A stretch of DNA of 64,000 nucleotides, from contig WMCF01000012.1 of NCBI GenBank assembly GCA_009792885.1, forward strand, positions 11,520,514 to 11,584,513, written 5' to 3'. Below are positions 25,848 through 38,895 of the stretch, one piece after another (position 1 is the first letter of the stretch; the number at the start of each line of letters is the position of its first letter). The DNA is from Eremophila alpestris peregrina. Its lineage: Eukaryota > Chordata > Aves > Passeriformes > Alaudidae. The position numbers and the translations under genes are program-made. Under the pieces are notes generated by a model. The model saw only the letters and a list, made by a program, of their open reading frames with translations, had not been told where the DNA came from and searched no databases.

Positions 25848-25906
25848 GTTTTTTTGTTTGTTTTTTTGTTTGTTTGTTTTTTTGTTTTTTTGTTTGTTTG
25901 TTTTTT
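25848..25906 (+). repeat. (TTTG)n simple repeat
   Basis: About 59 bases of gttt units with variable T-run length. It gives false open frames rich in Phe, Val and Cys. Confidence 0.92.
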
Positions 25907-25995
25907 GGGAAAGTTATTGCATAATGATCTGGGGGCATTGGCATCAGCTTGTCTCTTAATTGTTCTAGTATCAAAGTGCCATCAAATAAATTCCC

Positions 25996-26017
25996 TTTTT
26001 TTTTTTTTTTTTTTTTT
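25996..26017 (+). repeat. Poly-T run (T22)
   Basis: An uninterrupted run of 22 T. It could be the A-tail of a minus-strand retroposed sequence, but no such element is recognised beside it. Confidence 0.9.
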
Positions 26018-26633
26018 ACAAAGCCTCAAGATTAATATATTGTCTAGTCAGTAAACTTTCTGAAGTGAAAACTTGACAAACATTTTCTCAGAGTTCCAGG
26101 CATAGTAGCTAACATCACAGCTAAAATAACTATTTTATTTGAGCTAACTTGTGCCTTGGAGGAACTTCAGTAGGAACAATGCTCTGTATATGAAATACAG
26201 CTAAAAGTTATTATTTTATGAAACCCACCAATCTTCTTGGTGTAACTAGGAATTTTGTAAATAAGATGCATCTACAAACGTCCTTCTGTTATGGCTCCTA
26301 ATTTTTTATCCATTTAAAAATATTTTGTTTCTGTGGGTTTTTCGTTTTCAATGGCTTTTGTTTAAAAATTTTTCTGTCACATTGTTTCCTTTTTATATCT
26401 AAGGGATGCAAATAGTACTCAACAGCATTTGGCATTTATGAAAATGGCATATTATCACACAGAAATTGTTCAGCAATGCCTATAAAATAATAAGGAAAAT
26501 CTTCTACTAATGGGTCCACTTATATATCACCCAAAATCTACAAAACAGATATTTGTGAAATGAATTGACAAAAAGATATAACTTATTGGTGGGTGGAGAA
26601 AAGCCACAAGAAAAAAAAAGCCTCCACAAAATC

Positions 26634-26662
26634 AAGCAAGCAAACAAACAAACAAAAAAAAA
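26634..26662 (+). repeat. (CAAA)n / CAAG simple repeat
   Basis: caag then caaa units ending in an A-run. It is the reverse-complement type of the TTTG tract 700 bp upstream. Confidence 0.88.
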
Positions 26663-28420
26663 CTTTCTGGAAATTTTGCCATTATTTCTTCTGGTCATAC
26701 ACCAAGAATAAATTATAAAATATATTCTGGAACAGGACTGCAGTAAATTTTTCCCTTTTGTGCAGTGACTCTACCTTTTGTTGTCATTGGTGGTTTTAAT
26801 TCTGGTTTTTGAGGATTTTTCTTCCTTATTTTTCTATTGTCTAAATAAAATATCTGACATACTATAAAAAATTTCAGATAAGTACATATCAGAAAGTTAT
26901 GTTTTGTAGGAAAAAATTAATGTATCTATTAAATGTACTACACTGCAATAAATGTACTACAGTTATACGGTGCATTTTCAAAAATCTAAATATATAAATA
27001 GAATTCCCCACTACAAAAGTTCTCGATGAATGTTTGAAAATTGAGAAACCTACTTTGAGTTCTTTAAGTGATTGTATGGCTCAGTACTGTCCAAGGGAAG
27101 CTAAAGTTCCCAAGAAAGGTTGGCAAACAAAAGTCAAAGTGTTATTTTACCTATTCCTATCTTCTCACATCATCTCACAACTGTACCCTATCTCTACCGC
27201 CCTTTTTAAATATAAGAAATTTCTACAGTCAATTGATACAGGTGATCTTACACCACAAATGATAGCAAATGGGAGTTAAAAGGAAAAGGGCCAGGAGTCC
27301 TAATTCAAATTAATCTGAATCTATGAGGCAATAAAAGAACATTTTTGTTTATGGAATTAAAAAAAAAGCCCCCAACAACTAAAGAGTAATATTTAGGCTA
27401 CAAAGTCAGAAAAACCTATTCAATGGTTACCAGTGTAACACTTCTCCTTAGCTATACACAACATAGCTAAGTTCAATTGTTTTAAAGTAAGCAAAATATT
27501 TTTTATTTCTTATATTTGTCAAAAAACAGAATATAATGGGATTCTTTTAGACTTGTGCATCATTAGCGAGCTTTAGCTTTTCTTACAAGTCCCTTACATA
27601 TCAAATAGCAATGAATTTGGTGGCAGTGGAAGAATTATACATATAATCCTTGGATTACATATGTATTTTTGATCGTGCTTTTTATATATAAGCATAGTTA
27701 AATTGTAATCAGCTACATCTGAATCCTAGAGTGGCTTTTTCATGTACTTGGGTGTAGTCAAACAAGAAGCTCCACAGAAGAGGGATTATTTGCATGATCA
27801 ACTTAAGTCTATGCATAGCTGAATAAACTGTAGGATAGAGCCACAGGCAGTTGCTGTCTCAGTAGTTGATGGGGTTTTTTTCAGCAGAAAAGAGTCACTG
27901 TTAACACTCTTTTTTAAAGACAGATTTAAATTAAAATCAGTTAATTATTTATGGGAAGCAGCAACATACACTGAACTTGAGTTAATTGGATTATTTTTAA
28001 ATATCCTATTTGACAGTATCCTTTGAACAGAAAGACCTTATGATCATCTGTGATTTGTGAAGAATGCCTGCGCAAGACTGTCCTTTTGCTGTGTACATCC
28101 TGTCCAATACCATTTATACTACGAATGTGCCAAGTAAGAAGAATAATTATGAATGACAACTCCACTGCAAGGAAATCCTTACAGATGCTCAGTAAAAGCC
28201 AGAATAGCTTTAGATATTTGCAGCTGTTTAAGCAGGTTTAGTTTAAGTTTAGTTTAAGCAATGCATCCTGTCACCTAAATGCAAATTTAACTGCAGCTTT
28301 GGTCCACCTTCCTTTATCTGAATTGTCAATATGGTAAACTAATTGTAATGTAACAGATGCCTCTTGGCTTGGCTGGTTTCAGGCAACTTAGTGATACCAG
28401 TCGTGCTTGGTCATCTTGAA

Positions 28421-28566
28421 AATTAAAACTGGAGAAGAATAGTCTCTCTAAGCAATGTAACCATCAGCTGGAACAAAAGGAATTTCTTAACAAAATTAAA
28501 ACTGGAAAAGAATAGTCTGTGTAAGCAATTCAGCCATCAGCTGGGAAAAAAAGAATTTCTTAACGA
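28421..28566. repeat. 73-bp tandem duplication, two units
   Basis: Unit 1 (28421-28493) and unit 2 (28494-28566) both begin 'aattaaaactgga' and end 'aatttcttaac'. I count about 9 mismatches in 73 positions, so the duplication is not recent. No third copy is seen on either side. Confidence 0.9.
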
Positions 28567-28619
28567 AGTTAGTGCTTAATATAATGTTTTTAGTCAGAAT
28601 CGGGGTAGGTGGAGAGTTG

Positions 28620-28633
28620 CTGCCATCTGCTGG
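28620..28633 (-). promoter_or_regulatory. Candidate CTCF binding site
   Basis: The minus strand reads ccagcagatggcag, a full match to the vertebrate CTCF core CCASYAGRKGGCRS. By simple base-frequency reasoning a full match is expected well under once in a 64-kb AT-rich window. CTCF is an insulator and chromatin-loop protein whose motif is conserved between birds and mammals. The match is seen in sequence; occupancy is inference. Confidence 0.4.
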
Positions 28634-31600
28634 AAGTATTCCTTTCCTGACTTTAAAAAAATAAAATTGAAAGGTTTTTTTAAAATGAGTAACCTAATAA
28701 AAGATTAAAACTATTAACATTGATGAAATTTAGGTGCTTAACACTTATGTATCCATCTAAATGATCATTATTCTAGTGGCATCAAGAGTGCAAAATTATG
28801 AAAATGTGGACCTAAATCTCCTTGCAATTCAATGTCTTAATGGACCACTATGCAATTAAGCCATATTCATAAATATGGACTAGAGAGCATAAATCCTCCC
28901 CAAATGGGGAGAAAAGAAGCTGCAAAAAATAGAGGGAAATTTAACAGGCCTTTGCAGACAACAATTTCCTTAGTTTTATATATATCTAGTGCTGTATAAA
29001 TCTCAGTGCTGTTTCATTCATTGTGATTTGAACAAATATTTGTCTAAACTCCCTATGTTATGGATAGGTAGCAGGAACCTCACAGTGAATACCCAGATTT
29101 CTGTATGAGTTGTCAGTTTCAGAAAACAAAAAAACCAAACAAATAAAAACAACATTAAAATTCGCTAGCTTTGTCTGTCTGCACCAGGAGACTGTTCTTT
29201 AGGTCCCAACGCACACAGAGTAGGTAGCACTGCAAAGAATGTTGAATGTTAGAATAAGCAGTACTAGGTAGCTTGCAGGACACTGGACATTTTTTTAAGA
29301 GCTTTTCTGTCTTCATTCTCAGTTCTGTTTCACCTATGTATAGTCCCAAATTCAGACAACACTCAGTATTTCTTCCCAGGTATTTCTTTGTTTCTTCCCA
29401 ATACCTGTAAATGTTAATTTTATATCTGCCTGATGAGGATTTCAAGACAGTCAAATTAAATGTTAAATGATTTAGATGGATCTGTGATTTGGATGTGAGT
29501 ACACAGCTTCAAAGATTTTCAAGTTTTATCCAAAAAAAAAAATAGAATCATCCTCAGTAGTCTCTTTGGTGACTTGAGACTACCAGAACTCTACTGGTAT
29601 CGTAAATTTCATTAGTGTATTTCCATTTGCTTAGAAATAGTGCAGCTGGGAACAAATTGTATGGCAAGATGGACTGGAATTGAGACCATCTAGGGTGAAG
29701 AAATCAAGCCAGTTGAACCACTTAGAATAATATAAATACACAGTGGAAGAGTATGGTAAGAAGAATTATGTAACAATGCATGATTATTATCAATGGTACA
29801 TTGATATCAGGCTATCATGCCTGCAGTATTTGCTGTCCCAAGAAAACTTACACCAAACTATATTGTAATTTAAACTGCATGGTGAATAATTTATTTCTTC
29901 CTAGTCTGTGGTTTGCATTTCATATCTTTTACATGTCATCACTGTTACTAAGTTACAACTACCAGCTGTTAAATTCAGCCCCACTGGATTTCAATCTAAG
30001 GATTATTTATGATGCCCTACCTTTAACTTTGTCTTTAGGTCCAGGTTCATTACTTGGATACTAAGAGCTTCAAAGTGATCAACAGATGAAATGTACTGGA
30101 AGATGACTTTTTAAATGTACTCACAAAGGCACACGTCCACCCATTTTCAATTTATTCTGAATGAGCAAGAGCAGTATGTTTTCCATCTGCATGAACTAGG
30201 TTTTGAAAGTAGAAAATTTGCAGGTATACTTCCATGGCTTCCTGTGTGCTTCTTGTATTCTCATGTCTCTACAGGGCCATACTAGGTTTTCTAGGAGTTA
30301 TTTGGATAATTGCAAAGAAAAGCGTTTCTCAAGGAGTGGGGTGCATCCTAATGGGAAATGTAGGACAATACTGACCAAGGGATATGCCAGCTACCTGAAG
30401 AAGTTACACCAGTGTCAGTGTGATACTGTACTTGGCCTAACTAGAGAGAAAGACATTAAAAGCAGACACAGGAAAATGCAATAAGAAATGAGGAAGGGAG
30501 ACCTCTGTGTAATCATTATGATTAAAATTCCTACATTCAAGTTAAGTTACTAACCTTAATGGTAACTATATATTTTCTGAAGTCCAGAAGACTTAATGAA
30601 AAGATTAAATGTCAGAGACACACTCAGTTTCAAGGTATGCATAGACAAATGTTATGTAAATGTCTAAAAATGTCAAGAAGATCAAGATGTTTCAAAAAAC
30701 ATCTTTGTGTAATTTTATGTAAAGATGCAGTGAATCTGTGACCCAATTTTGCAAGACATGGAGAAACCACTCATTTGGGACAAAGTTGTTCCTTGTAAAT
30801 AAATGTAAAAAAAATATGTGCAGGACAGGTTCAATCGCTTGCAGCATCAAAAAACTTGTTTCTTTGCAAAAGAACTTTGTATTTAGTTCCTCGATCTATT
30901 TTGAAAGTGCCCAGTCCTGTCAGAAGCCATGCATGAATTAGAAAAACAGAAACACTCAGATTTTCTATAGACTCTGGTCTTAGCCAACTTAATACTGTTA
31001 AAGAGAAAAGGCAGACTTGCTGCCTTCCTAAAAGCCACTAGTCTGTGCTGTTGTATAAGAAATGTGTATTAAGTCAATTCCTTACAAATATATTTGTAAT
31101 CGTTTCTGTAAGCATGTTTGATAATATCTGCTAAACAGTTTGGATGAGTTTTAGCTTTTATTTTCCCGTATCTATTATATCAGGAAATTATTGAATTAGA
31201 AGTATATCATATGCAGAGAATCACATCTGGTTTAGTTCCATTTTGACATTTTACTAGAAGTAAATATATATATATTAGCCTAATGGGTGAATCTTCAAGT
31301 TAGGGACTCTAACAATTGAAATGTGCAACAGGAAGACTGCTTAATGATTAAACTAAATCTTCAAAAGTGTGTTAATTTTATGAAAATTTTCTTCCATTAT
31401 TATACCAATATTTTAAGGGCCAGAGGAAAAAAACTTGTCCCACAGGTGAAAATATTATTGATACCTTTACTGTACTAACACACGAGTATTTTTGTCTTTT
31501 TACAAACTGCAAACTTGCTACATTTTAGCAACAGATTTGTAATGGATACTATAGGCTATTTTTGTTAATGTGACTATTTGTTTTAGTCTTTCCTTTTATC

Positions 31601-33404
31601 CTTAAGCATTTATATTAACTGTATTATAAAATAAGGCACCATAAAATACATAAATGTGAAATTAATATCTTTTTTTCTGATTAAAAACATCAATTTGACA
31701 TTCTACTATTAGGTAAATTCTTCACTGATGATGCTTGTAAGCAACTTCACAGAAAGGATGGCCTTCAGCATTTTCTTTTATTATCTCTGCAGATAATATT
31801 TTTATCAGCAGATAAAGAGAATATTTTCTTGTCTACAATATCTATATAACTATTTCCACTTCCCCTGTAAGGTACTCTGTCTGTGAAAAATTCAAAGAGT
31901 ATAAATGAGAGTTTATTTATATATTTAGTTTTTAAAAACCAGAAGTATCTATAACTTTTAAAATAGTAATCCTGGAAAATGTGTGTGCTCATCAGATGTT
32001 TGTAAAATAAGCAGGACAATTAAAAGTTTTTGTTACATCATCATTTTGATTCCTTGTCAAAAGAAAATATCGCCAGAAGTCTACAATTCTGGACTGTCTA
32101 TCCAGTTAAAGTTTATATACTGTGCAAGTCTTTTTTTTTTCATAACTACAGCCATTTCTGTCACACAGATCCTTACCTTCAGAAGTTTAATAAGATCAAA
32201 TTATAGTCAAGCAATCTAAAGCATTTCCAGGCAATAAGCAGATCAAATATTCATGAAAGTAGGTAATTCAGTTTAAAATATCCAGTTTGTTTCCATGGTT
32301 GTTTTACTACCTATACATTGCTGAATGTGACATGAGAAGTGTTTAAACACTTTTACAGCAGAAATCTGATTTTGAGTGTCAGTCCAAACTTAACTTGTGT
32401 GTAATTTGGATATCATCAGTTATTTAGCAACCTTATTCAATTACTGCACATACGGGAAGTATATTTACATTCTAAAAAATCCTGAAATTAAACAGTGCAT
32501 GAATTTTTCTATGTTCTTATTTTTACATGATCACTATAGTTATCATTCTCAGGACCAAATTTGAATCAATACTTATCATTAAGAAGAAAAAAAAATTACA
32601 GGCTTTAACATTTTGATTTATTCAGAGAGTCCAATGGAGCAGTCAAAAACACAAATCCCAGTTTATCTCTTTTCCTAATTCAATTTTATGGCAGGAATTC
32701 TCAAGTCTGTATATAATCAAGTTCCAACATTAGGGAAAAATGTCAGCCCATGGGGAACCTTAACTACACAAGTGTCATTAACCTTAAATGTCATGCTGGA
32801 AATACTCTCTACCTACTTTGAATTCTAGGTATGCTCTAGTCTCACCCTTGTGGAAGTCTCCACTCCCAGGTTTGAAAGGCAGGATTCACACTCCTTCCAG
32901 ATTCAAAATTCTGTTAAAATAAATTGATTTTTTGAACCATAATCTGGCATATTGATCTGAGTACAAGTGTGTTATTACAACTTTGGAGTATATTTCATTA
33001 TTTCATAATTAATTTTAAAAATTTCATAATTCATTAGGTAAAATTACATCTTGCAGCTATTAGAAAGCTATTTTCTCTAAGTAAGCTAATTTTTTCAAGA
33101 CTTAGTTGCAAGTGTGACAGGACATAAACATACTATTGTAGCTCACTATGAGGAAAACCAAGTCTTCAGGAGTTGACCTGAAGTGAAGCAAAACAGTAAA
33201 AGGAAAAGTTTTGGATCATGGATGAAGAGCACCAGGTCTGTACATTGCAATTTTTGAAAGCTAAAAAAAAAATTGATGTCTTGGTTCAAGCATTCTGAAT
33301 TGCTTAATCTCAAAATTAAACTTTATATTAATGAGTTTAATCACAGGGAGAGTAATTTCACCTTCACTTTCATGGTCATGTGTTCATTGCTTTACAGAAA
33401 TATG

Positions 33405-34116
33405 AGATTATGCAAGCACACCGCCACCCTGAGCTCCTGGAGGATCCCATGCTGGAGCAGATGGATGTGTCCAAATGTGCCCCATACAAAGCCTGTACTG
33501 GAGCAGGCTCTGGGAAGGACCAGTGCCCATATGGAGAGAGGAGCCTACACCAGAGCCGGTTTGCTGGCAGGACTTGTGGCCCCATGGGGACCCACACTGG
33601 AGCAGCCTGTACCTGAAGGACTGTCTAAATGGGAAGAGACCCAAGCTAGAGCAGTTCATGAAGACCTGCAGAGTGAGAGAAGAACTGATACTGCAAAATT
33701 TGAAGGACTGTCTTGTGTGGGAGGCATCCCACATTGGTGTAGGTAACAATGTGAGGAGGATGGAGGGGCAGAGACAAGGCATGATAAACTGGCAACAACA
33801 CCCACTTCCTGTGCCTCTGTACCACTTAGGAGGAGGAAGCATAGAAATTAGAAATTTAGTTGGACCCAGGAAGAAGGGAGGGAAGATTTGGAGTTATTTC
33901 TCATTACTGTATTCTGATTTTATTGAAAATAAACTAAACTAATTTCCCCAAGGTCAACTCTGTTTTGACTGTGACGATAATCAGTGAGTGATCTCTCCCT
34001 GCTCTCGTCTCAATCCATAAGCATTTTTTTGTATTTTCTCTCCCATGTACAGCTGAAGAGGGGAGGGACAGAGCACCTTTGGTGAGCACCTGTCATCTAT
34101 CCAGGGTCAACACACA
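33405..34116 (+). mobile_element. LTR-like repeat, copy 1 (probable avian ERV solo LTR)
   Basis: This ~710-bp repeat shares ordered sequence with the copy at 61.6 kb. Shared parts include 'ccggtttgctggcaggac', a repeated 'gggacccacactggagcag'-type unit, a 'tgagtgatctctccctg' stretch and an end in 'ccagggtcaacacaca'. AATAAA is present at 33928-33933 about two thirds of the way in, where an LTR would keep its polyadenylation signal. From memory this matches a common avian LTR, probably of the class III ERVL type, but I cannot fix the family or exact ends. No viral coding region adjoins it, so it is most likely a solo LTR. Open frames of 73-157 codons within it are not genes. Confidence 0.65.
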
Positions 34117-36568
34117 ATACATACCACTACTCTTTTGAAAGGGCTTGGATATTAGTTTCATACAGTTTTTGAAGGGTTTAAGTACTAGAGCTTTAATGTC
34201 TGTAATTGCATGGGAAACTCAGCAGGTGTGAAGTTAGTGGATTGATAAGGACTCAGCACACTGAGGCCCCAGACCCCTCAGTGTCCCCTAAAATAAACAT
34301 CTGTATGAGGTCAGGACCTACAGTGCTGTTGAGGAGCAAAGTAAGAACTGGCTAGAGAGTACCAATTTTGTTTGCTTTGGCAATCTGTGTAATCCTAAAT
34401 TCGAGACATGCTTCTAAGTAATCTACTGTATGATAATAAACTGTTACACGCAATATATGTCAAAAATCCAGGCAGATTCCCCAAGCAGATTTAACTAGTT
34501 ACAAGTTTGCTATATGCTGGTCACACTTTCAGTCATGTGAGTTACATACATATCAGGTATTAGAGGTAGCAAAATTCATCAGTTTAAGCAAATAGTCTTC
34601 ATTTTAAGGTCTGTAAAGACCATAAAAATTCATAGAGACAGCTCTAAGCATTGTCAGTGCTAGCAACTATATGAATTGTATTATGCAGAGAATATGACTA
34701 GACAAATACTGCATTAACTTTCATGATTTTTTGCACCAGTGTAACATATCAGTTTTCTGTGTTCAGTACCTGTAAAAGTGAGAATAATGGGAGTTTTCTA
34801 AAATTCCTTTAATGAAGATTAGCAATATTACATTTCAATTGTATTTCTTAGCCATCAAACTGTTTAGAAGCCAAAGAGAATGTTCAGAGGGCCAGTAAGC
34901 AACCTGCATTGGTTGAATTTCTCTGGATGACTCAAGTTTCTCTACTTCTCCAAGGTTTCTACCCAACTGCAGTGACAGAGACAGGGTCTTAAGGAATTAA
35001 CATGTTATTTTATTATTTCTTTATCTTTAATAGTGACTATAGATTTTCAAGGCTAGTTTCCTGCTCTTGGTGGCTGAATCATAATGTTTAGAAAGGTTTT
35101 TCTAATATATTCAAAATTAGTTTTATGCCTTTCACAATGCTCCCAGAGCAGGGAATGGAGGGGGAAAAAAAGGAAGAACACATATCTGGCCACAAGAATA
35201 AACATGTGTATTCTATCATCGTACTCTGCCCTCAAACCTCATTAAAAAGAAATCCTCCATCTACACTAAACCTCCCACTCCATTAACATGTATGTTTTCT
35301 CATTTCATTACAAGAATTGAAATGAAAAAGTAGATTCTTAGTTACTACTTAGACGTGACTATCTGTTTCTGTAAAGTAACAGGTATTGAAAGGTTTCTTA
35401 AAGAAATACTATAAACCATAGGTGTAATATTTATTTAAAATAGGAATCACAACATAATCAGAACACAAAAGCTGTATGGAGAACCACAGCAGCAGGAAAC
35501 TGATGTCAAAAATCAAACTGGTGAAAAGTGGAAATGGAGATAAAGCACTGATCTCTCTCTCTCAAAGAGCAAAAGTTCTGTATGTTGTGTTCAGATTCCA
35601 AGTTCAGCCTTCTGGAAACTGCTGTTAGGAAGGCTTTCCCTAAGGACCGAGATATAAGAAAATTGGAGTAATGATGTCAGGAGCTAGAATGGATTGAAAT
35701 CTTAGAGCCACAAGCAGACCTATGTGTCTATGCAGTTGTCTGGTAAGTTAAAAAAAAAAAAAAAGTTCAGCTGGGATAGATCAGAAAAATACAGTTTTCT
35801 AACTCTGGAAACATCTCCCCGTCCAATGCCCAGAACAGGTGCAAAGCAGCAGTTGTATATAGTTGGCAGTAATATAATGCAAACAACTTTTTTGTTAGTT
35901 CAGCTCTATGCAGCATAATAAATTATGTCAATGTTACAATGTTCCATGCTTTTTCTCGTTTTTTTTGTTTTTGTTTTTTTTTTTCAGGGGAACATTGCTT
36001 CCATTTCTCTGGACAGTTTAAATAAAACTTGGGCTAAGAAAGATCCTTAGCAGATAGAAACTGACCTTGCACTTGTGGCACAGGAACTCTGCTCTGGATT
36101 TGGACCCTATAAATTCTTCCTTTATTATTACTGTTCTTTTCAGTTATACCTGTGTCTGCAGTCCAAAACTGATACAGCATTAAATGCTAAAGTCCTGGTA
36201 GCAGTAACAGAATTGGAGTCTGGTGGTTAACAGCTTCTAAATCTCCTGCAATCTTAATTCCTTTTCCCCTCCTTTATTCCTTTTTGTCCATTGGTTCCAG
36301 CTTCTTAAACTATTTTAACTGCTTTCCTTCTTTTCATTAGGGTGAAGTGAAAAATGCTTGCCTTTTCTCACTATTATGTGTGGTGTGCCCAGAATACACA
36401 AGTTCTTGTAACAAATCTACAAAGATTATTTTGTCAATATAGAAAATATCCAGCACATCTATCTAGAATATCTAGAAAAAGTATGCCTAATAGAAAATTA
36501 TTTGCTTTGTGAAGGGAATAATGGAAGAGCAAAAATAGCCATGATTGTTTATTTTCTTAGTTAACAGC
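34117..36568. other. Non-coding background
   Basis: No gene or transposon recognised. An A-run at about 35750-35764 follows a donor-like 'ctggtaagt', and a T-rich run lies at 35958-35985. Nothing else supports an exon here. Confidence 0.5.
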
Positions 36569-36570
36569 CT

Positions 36571-37045
36571 CAGAATCATGAAATAATTTCAATTGTAAGA
36601 GACTTTGGGAGGCCTGCAGCCGAACCTCTTGTTCACATCACAGTTGGTCGTCAATTTGGACAAATTTGCTTAGGGTTTTGTCCAGTTGAGTCTTGAAAAC
36701 CTCCAAGAATGAAAATGGTATAATGGTCAACCTGTTTCACTGCTGGGCTGTCTTCCTGGAGAAAAGGTTTCTCCTTCTTTCCAGCCTGAGCCTCTCATAT
36801 TATAACTTGTTTCACTGCCTTTCAACTTCCTGCTGCACACCACGGTGAAAAGCCTGACTGCATCTCTTCTTCCCCTTCTAGTGGTGCTAGAAATACTGCT
36901 GAGTACCCCTGAAGCCATCCTTTCTCCCAGGTGAACCAGCCCTGGTCCCACAGCCTCTTCTCACATGGCAAGGGCTCCAGGTCTCATCATCCTAATTGGA
37001 GACCCTGAACCCACTCCACCCTGTCCCTGCCCTTCACATATTTTA
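36571..37045 (-). mobile_element. CR1 LINE, 3' end, reverse orientation
   Basis: The minus-strand CR1 3' end lies at the left, where 'cagaatcatgaaataatttc' corresponds to the eroded terminal repeat. It is followed to the right by the reverse of the usual 3' region ('gcctgcagccgaacctcttg', 'ctgtcttcctggagaaaagg', 'cccactccaccctgtccctg'). It is quite diverged from consensus. No coding part is retained. Confidence 0.82.
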
Positions 37046-37990
37046 GAGATCAAATGGTCTAATTAATGTAATGCAGAAGAATATAATCCCTTCCCTTGAT
37101 GCTCTTATTCATAAACCCTTATTTATATTTTTGGACTTTGCTGCTGGGTTGCACTCCTGTCACAATAGATTTCATACTATTGCTCTACAGCCACAATATA
37201 AAAATATGGGCATCTTAATCCATCTTTTCCATTTTGTTCTTTTTTTTTTTCTTGAGAACAAATTATTCCATTCCTGTGTTACACTGAAAAATTTTAATCA
37301 CTTCCTGAACTGCCAGTGAAACCAGTAGGGTTTTTTTTCACCTTTTTCAAGGGACTCCATACTGCTTATACACCACAAATGTCATAATCCTTCTCTAACT
37401 GTTCTAATAATGATTTTCACTCTTCTGTAACAGTTGTACTATTTTAACCTCTACCTACTTCACCATTACAAAATCATTCCTTTTTCCCATATACGAGCAT
37501 TATAGGCATCCTGAACTATCTTCTAATTACATTATATATACAATGAACAGTTTTCCAGTTATCTACAGCTTGCAAAGTTGTGCCATAACTATTTCACTTG
37601 TGTTGTTATTTTTAACATCAGTGGTGATTGTCCGTATAAAAAAACCCCAAAACAATCTTGTCATGTCATGGTCCTTTGCCACTCTATAAAAAAGAGCATG
37701 CAAACTCAAACAAACAAACAAACAACACAGTAAAAGGAAGAAAGAAAGAAAGTATAGATGTATAGATTTGTATGTTCACTAAAACAATGTAAGGCTAAGT
37801 GCTTTAAGCACAGAATTCTTATTTTCTTAAGAATATAAGGAAAACAAATTCCAGACCAGAGCTAAAATGTACCTTAAGTCTGTCTAGAGACAGCAGAAAT
37901 GTGTCCAAGGCCTATTTTTCTCAGAAATCAGATATTATTATATTAAAAATAGGATCACATAGAAAATGAACTCAAGAGCTGATTATTTAG
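37046..37990. repeat. Background with AAAC and GAAA simple repeats
   Basis: Unrecognised AT-rich spacer between two reverse CR1 copies. It contains (CAAA)n at 37707-37724, directly followed by a GAAA tract at about 37736-37752. Confidence 0.7.
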
Positions 37991-38895
37991 AGTCACAGAA
38001 TCATAGAATGCACTGAGTTGGAAGGAGACCATCAGGATCTTTAAGCCAAACTCCTGGCCTTACACAGGACACCCCAAGAATCACATCATGTGTCTGAGAG
38101 TATTGTCCAAATGCTTCTTGAAGTCTGTCACACTGGTGCTGTGTAACCACTTCTCTGTTCCAGTGCCCAAACACTACCTGCGTGAGGAGCCTTTCTCTAA
38201 TATCAAACCTAAACCTCCCAACTCAGCTTCATGCCATTCCCTCAGAACCTGTCAGTGCTTACATGAGATCAGTGTCTATCTATCCACTTCCCCTCATGAG
38301 GACATTGAAGACTTCAGTGATGTCTCCCCTCAGTCTCATCCTCTCCAGGTGAGGAGAATAAACTGAGTGACATCAACTGCTGCTCTTAAGGGTTCCCCTC
38401 CAAACTCTTCACCATCCTGATTGCCCTCCTCTGGAAGGTCTCTAATAGCTTAATTTCTTTTTTATATTGTAGCTCCCAAACCAGCCCCCAGCACTCGAGG
38501 TGAGGCTGCCCCAGCTCAGAGAAGAGCAGGATAATCTCCTCCCTTGCCCAGCTGGTGATGCTGGACCTGATGTCCCCAGGACAGGGTTGGCCCTCCTCGC
38601 TGCCAGGGCACTGCTGGCTCATGTTCAACTTTCTGAAAATCAAGACTCCCAGGTCCTTTCCTCAGTGCTGCTCTTCAGCATCTCATTTCCCAGTCTATCC
38701 GCACAACCAGGGTTGCCTGTCCCAGGTGTAGGATCCAGCACCTGCTGGTTGGTGATTGACCATCTCTCTAATTTGTCTCTGCAGGGCCTCTCTGCCCTTG
38801 AGGGAGGGGACATCTGCTTCCATTTTATTGTTGTTGGCAGCTAGACTTAGTATTTCTTCAAGTCCTGCATCCAATATCCAGCATTTATTCCAGCA
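37991..38895 (-). mobile_element. CR1 LINE, ~900 bp, reverse orientation
   Basis: The left end 'agtcacagaatcatagaatg' is a well-preserved CR1 terminal repeat read in reverse. It is followed by 'ttggaaggagaccatcagga', 'ctcatcctctccaggtgagg', 'ctccagctcagagaag'-type sequence and 'ggtgtaggatccagcacctg'. The right end ('tctctgcagggcctctctgc', 'agtcctgcatccaatatcc') lies in the reverse-transcriptase C-terminal region of ORF2. The preserved tail suggests moderate age. Open frames on the plus strand here (92 and 114 codons) are antisense to the element and are not genes. Confidence 0.92.

Larger units (their letters stand above)
25734..33395. other. Non-coding AT-rich background with simple repeats
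   Basis: No gene supported. It holds a (TTTG)n tract, a T22 run, a CAAA tract, a 73-bp tandem duplication and a CTCF-like site (listed separately). Open frames up to 99 codons (29155-29454, minus) show no recognised domain. Confidence 0.55.

Noticed and set aside
33273..33942. Open frames of 144-157 codons on both strands
   Set aside because: They lie in the LTR-like repeat and are explained by its composition. No protein family is recognised.
35735..35765. Donor-like 'ctggtaagt' as a splice site
   Set aside because: It is a single short motif followed by an A-run. No acceptor or coding exon pairs with it.
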